From positions 72,026 through 136,025 of the forward strand of contig NZ_MSQB01000002.1 of assembly GCF_002149965.1 (NCBI RefSeq): a stretch of DNA of 64,000 nucleotides, read 5' to 3'. Shown here piece by piece: positions 62,311 through 64,000 of this stretch. The stretch is from Novosphingobium panipatense. Lineage in GTDB: Bacteria; Pseudomonadota; Alphaproteobacteria; Sphingomonadales; Sphingomonadaceae. The notes beneath the pieces were generated by a model, which saw nothing but the letters and a program-made list of their open reading frames with translations, searched no databases and was not told the DNA's origin. The translations under genes and the position numbers were made by a program. Each line of letters starts with the position of its first letter. Positions within the stretch are counted from its first letter, which is position 1.

Positions 62311-62886
62311 GTGGAAGCCCTGCTCACGTCGACTGCCGTGGTCGCCCTTGCCGAGATCGGCGACAAGACCCAGCTCCTCGCCATCGTCCTGGCCACCCGC
62401 TTCAAGCGGCCCTGGCCGATCGTCGCGGGCATCTTCGTGGCGACGCTCGCCAACCACTTCCTTGCAGCGCTGGTGGGCGAGCAGGCATCGGCCTTCCTCG
62501 ACGGGCAGTGGTTCCGCTACCTCGTTGCCGCCAGCTTCATCGCCATGGCGGCCTGGACGCTGATCCCCGACACGTTCGACGAGGACGACGAGCCCAAGCC
62601 CAGCCGTTTCGGCCCCTTCGTCGCCACCGCGCTCGCCTTCTTCCTGGTCGAGATGGGCGACAAGACCCAGATCGCCACGATCGCGCTGGGCGCCCGTTTC
62701 CAGAGTGTGCTGCCGGTCATGGCCGGTACGACCATCGGCATGATGCTGGCCAACGTGCCCGCCGTGTTCCTGGGCAACGCGATCATCAAGCGCGTGCCGC
62801 TCGCCGCCGTGCGCACGATCGCCGCGCTGCTGTTCCTGGTGATCGGCCTCTGGCTGCTGGCCCAGACGGCCGGGCTGCTCGGCTGA
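62311..62886 (+). CDS. GDT1/TMEM165-family manganese exporter
   Basis: A 191-residue membrane protein with six hydrophobic segments in two repeats, each carrying the family motif E-x-G-D-[KR]-[TS]: residues about 14-19 (AEIGDKTQ) and about 119-124 (VEMGDKTQ). These acidic residues bind the cation. The family exports Mn2+ (and Ca2+ in eukaryotes). The start is GTG 62311 after GGAGAA. A yybP-ykoY-type riboswitch lies directly upstream, giving independent support for a manganese role. Confidence 0.92.
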   Translation: MEALLTSTAVVALAEIGDKTQLLAIVLATRFKRPWPIVAGIFVATLANHFLAALVGEQASAFLDGQWFRYLVAASFIAMAAWTLIPDTFDEDDEPKPSRFGPFVATALAFFLVEMGDKTQIATIALGARFQSVLPVMAGTTIGMMLANVPAVFLGNAIIKRVPLAAVRTIAALLFLVIGLWLLAQTAGLLG

Positions 62887-63023
62887 GGTTTGGCCTCAGC
62901 GGGCGAAAGGCGCTGCGGCGGCCTTGCGGGCATCGGCACCGACGGTCCTTCCGGCCGGACCCGCCCCTCCCCGGTCACACCTTGCTTATGCCTGGATCTT
63001 CGCGGAAGAGGTGATCCGCGAAC

Positions 63024-63848
63024 ATGGAACTGGAGGAAGGCTTGGGCGGGGACGGTATGGGTTCAGGGCGGGAAAGCGCATCGCGCGCGGCCTCGCCCCA
63101 GTCGGTGACGCGCGTGATCCGGCTGCTGGAAGCGCTCTGCTCCAGTAGCGAGGCCCAGTCGCTGGCCGATCTCAGCCGCCGCCTCGCCACGCCCAAGAGC
63201 AGCCTTGCCGCGCTCCTGCGCGGGCTGGCCGAGGAAGACTTCGTGATCGGCGCGGACGGCCTGTGGCGCCTCGGCCCCGGCGCTTTCGGGCTTGGCAGTG
63301 CGCTCACCGAGGCACGGCGCCGCCTGCAAAGTTCGGATCTGATCCGTGACGGCATGCGCCGCCTCTGCATCGCCACGGGAGAAACCGTGCTCTTCGCGGT
63401 AGCCGATGCCGAGGGCGACCAACTGACTTATGTGGACATGGTGGAGAGCCGCAATGTCGTGCGCTATTCCGTCAGCGTGGGCGATCGGCGTCCGCTCTAC
63501 GCCACGGCGGGGGGCCGCGCGCTGCTGGCAGCCGGTGCGCTGGATGCCTCGGACGCATACTTGCGCCGCCTGAAGGCACAGGCCTTCACCCCCGACACGC
63601 TGGTGGAGCGCCAGCCCCTTGCCGCTGCCATCGCCGAAGCGCGCGAACGGGGCATCGCACAAACCGTCGATCAGGCCGCCGAAGGGGTTACAGGCACGGC
63701 CGCCGCGATCCGCGACGCGGCCGGTCTGGTGCTGGGCGCGCTCGTGGTCGCCGCGCCGAGCGCCCGCGCGCAGGACCGACTGGAGCAACTCGCGGCGCTG
63801 GTCACCCGCGAAGCCGCCGAGATTTCACGCAGCCTCGGGTTTCGGTGA
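63024..63848 (+). CDS. IclR family transcriptional regulator
   Basis: A 274-residue IclR regulator. Residues about 25-85 form the winged HTH (SVTRVIRLLEALCSSSEAQS, LADLSRRLATPKSSLAALLR). Residues about 100-270 are the effector domain with YVDMVESRNVVRYSVSVGDR, LYATAGGRALLA and GIAQTVDQAAEGVTGTAAAI. ATG 63057 is an alternative start that would remove an 11-residue extension. Its target is not in view; no operon partner is adjacent. R4 begins 21 bases after the stop. Confidence 0.88.
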   Translation: MELEEGLGGDGMGSGRESASRAASPQSVTRVIRLLEALCSSSEAQSLADLSRRLATPKSSLAALLRGLAEEDFVIGADGLWRLGPGAFGLGSALTEARRRLQSSDLIRDGMRRLCIATGETVLFAVADAEGDQLTYVDMVESRNVVRYSVSVGDRRPLYATAGGRALLAAGALDASDAYLRRLKAQAFTPDTLVERQPLAAAIAEARERGIAQTVDQAAEGVTGTAAAIRDAAGLVLGALVVAAPSARAQDRLEQLAALVTREAAEISRSLGFR

Positions 63849-63868
63849 TCGCCTTCAGAGTCTGTTCG

Positions 63869-64000
63869 AAAATTCGCTGTAGGCGAATTTTGCGGCACCG
63901 GCACCGGCCCACGCCCCCACCCGACCTCCCACTCAGTGTATCCTAGATGGGAGGTCGGGTGGGGGCGTGGGCCGGTGCCGCTCAAAAATGCCTCCGGCAT
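63869..64000. repeat. Compound palindrome copy R4 (cut by window end)
   Basis: Left mini-hairpin AAAATTCGC/GCGAATTTT, a duplicated GGCACC in the outer arm, inner arm CCCCCACCCGACCTCCCA, a loop with GTGTATCCTAGA, inner arm TGGGAGGTCGGGTGGGGG, outer arm GGGCCGGTGCCGC and the start of a right mini-hairpin (AAAAATGCCTCCGGCAT) at the window end. Compared with R3 the stem has an A-to-T change on the left and a T-to-A change on the right that keep the pairing. Confidence 0.85.

Overview
The window is high-GC chromosomal DNA from an alphaproteobacterium, most likely a sphingomonad (Sphingomonadales, Novosphingobium/Sphingobium-like). This is inferred from gene content: a PEP-CTERM protein, TonB-dependent uptake genes, a stand-alone DUF1674 (SDHAF4) gene, serC-serA, hisZ, a chromosomal VirB cluster, and the dispersed repeats built on TCCCGGATCAAGTCCGGGA and TCATCCTGA that I associate with sphingomonad genomes. 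No sequence search was possible, so all family assignments rest on visible motifs, length and gene order.

Layout. 1-3.7 kb: small accessory genes (Rap1a/Tai-like secreted protein, Lrp regulator divergent from an EamA exporter, a small HTH protein, an orphan membrane/coiled-coil protein). 3.7-10.7 kb: housekeeping (tRNA-Lys, folK, N-carbamoylputrescine amidase, exported methyltransferase, msrA, PEP-CTERM protein, rsmB, SDHAF4, lipoprotein esterase). 10.8-13.2 kb: LysR regulator divergent from doxX and an extradiol dioxygenase, with a 149-bp MITE-like element between them. 13.2-25.3 kb: diguanylate cyclase, L,D-transpeptidase, purA, hisZ, EF-hand protein, TbpB-like lipoprotein, serC-serA with a probable leader RNA, extensin-like protein. 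25.4-28.2 kb: amidohydrolase divergent from a cytochrome P450. 28.2-36.2 kb: a uronate-catabolism locus (MFS transporter, FAH-family hydratase, uxaA, LacI regulator, kduI, kduD, kdgK) with three matching operator-like sites. 36.3-37.9 kb: a carboxylesterase. 37.9-45.0 kb: a compact operon of two transglutaminase-like proteins, a circularly permuted ATP-grasp/alpha-E protein and a DUF1294 membrane protein, which is the best candidate for a poorly understood enzymatic system here. 45.2-48.9 kb: ppk-ppx. 49.1-56.5 kb: a seven-gene type IV secretion operon (virB2-3-4-6-9-10-11) with no recognisable virB8. 56.8-61.9 kb: a TPR protein, then a surface lipoprotein and TonB-dependent receptor behind Pho-box-like repeats. 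62-64 kb: a Mn2+ (yybP-ykoY) riboswitch controlling a GDT1/TMEM165-type exporter, then an IclR regulator.

A second layer consists of dispersed palindromes. One family (about 2.52-2.72, 19.93-20.07, 61.88-61.98 and 63.87-64.0 kb, plus a probable edge at base 1) is a long GC-rich hairpin, usually flanked by mini-hairpins, always just after a gene's stop codon. Arm differences between copies are matched by compensating changes in the other arm. Two further inverted-repeat families sit in other intergenic gaps.
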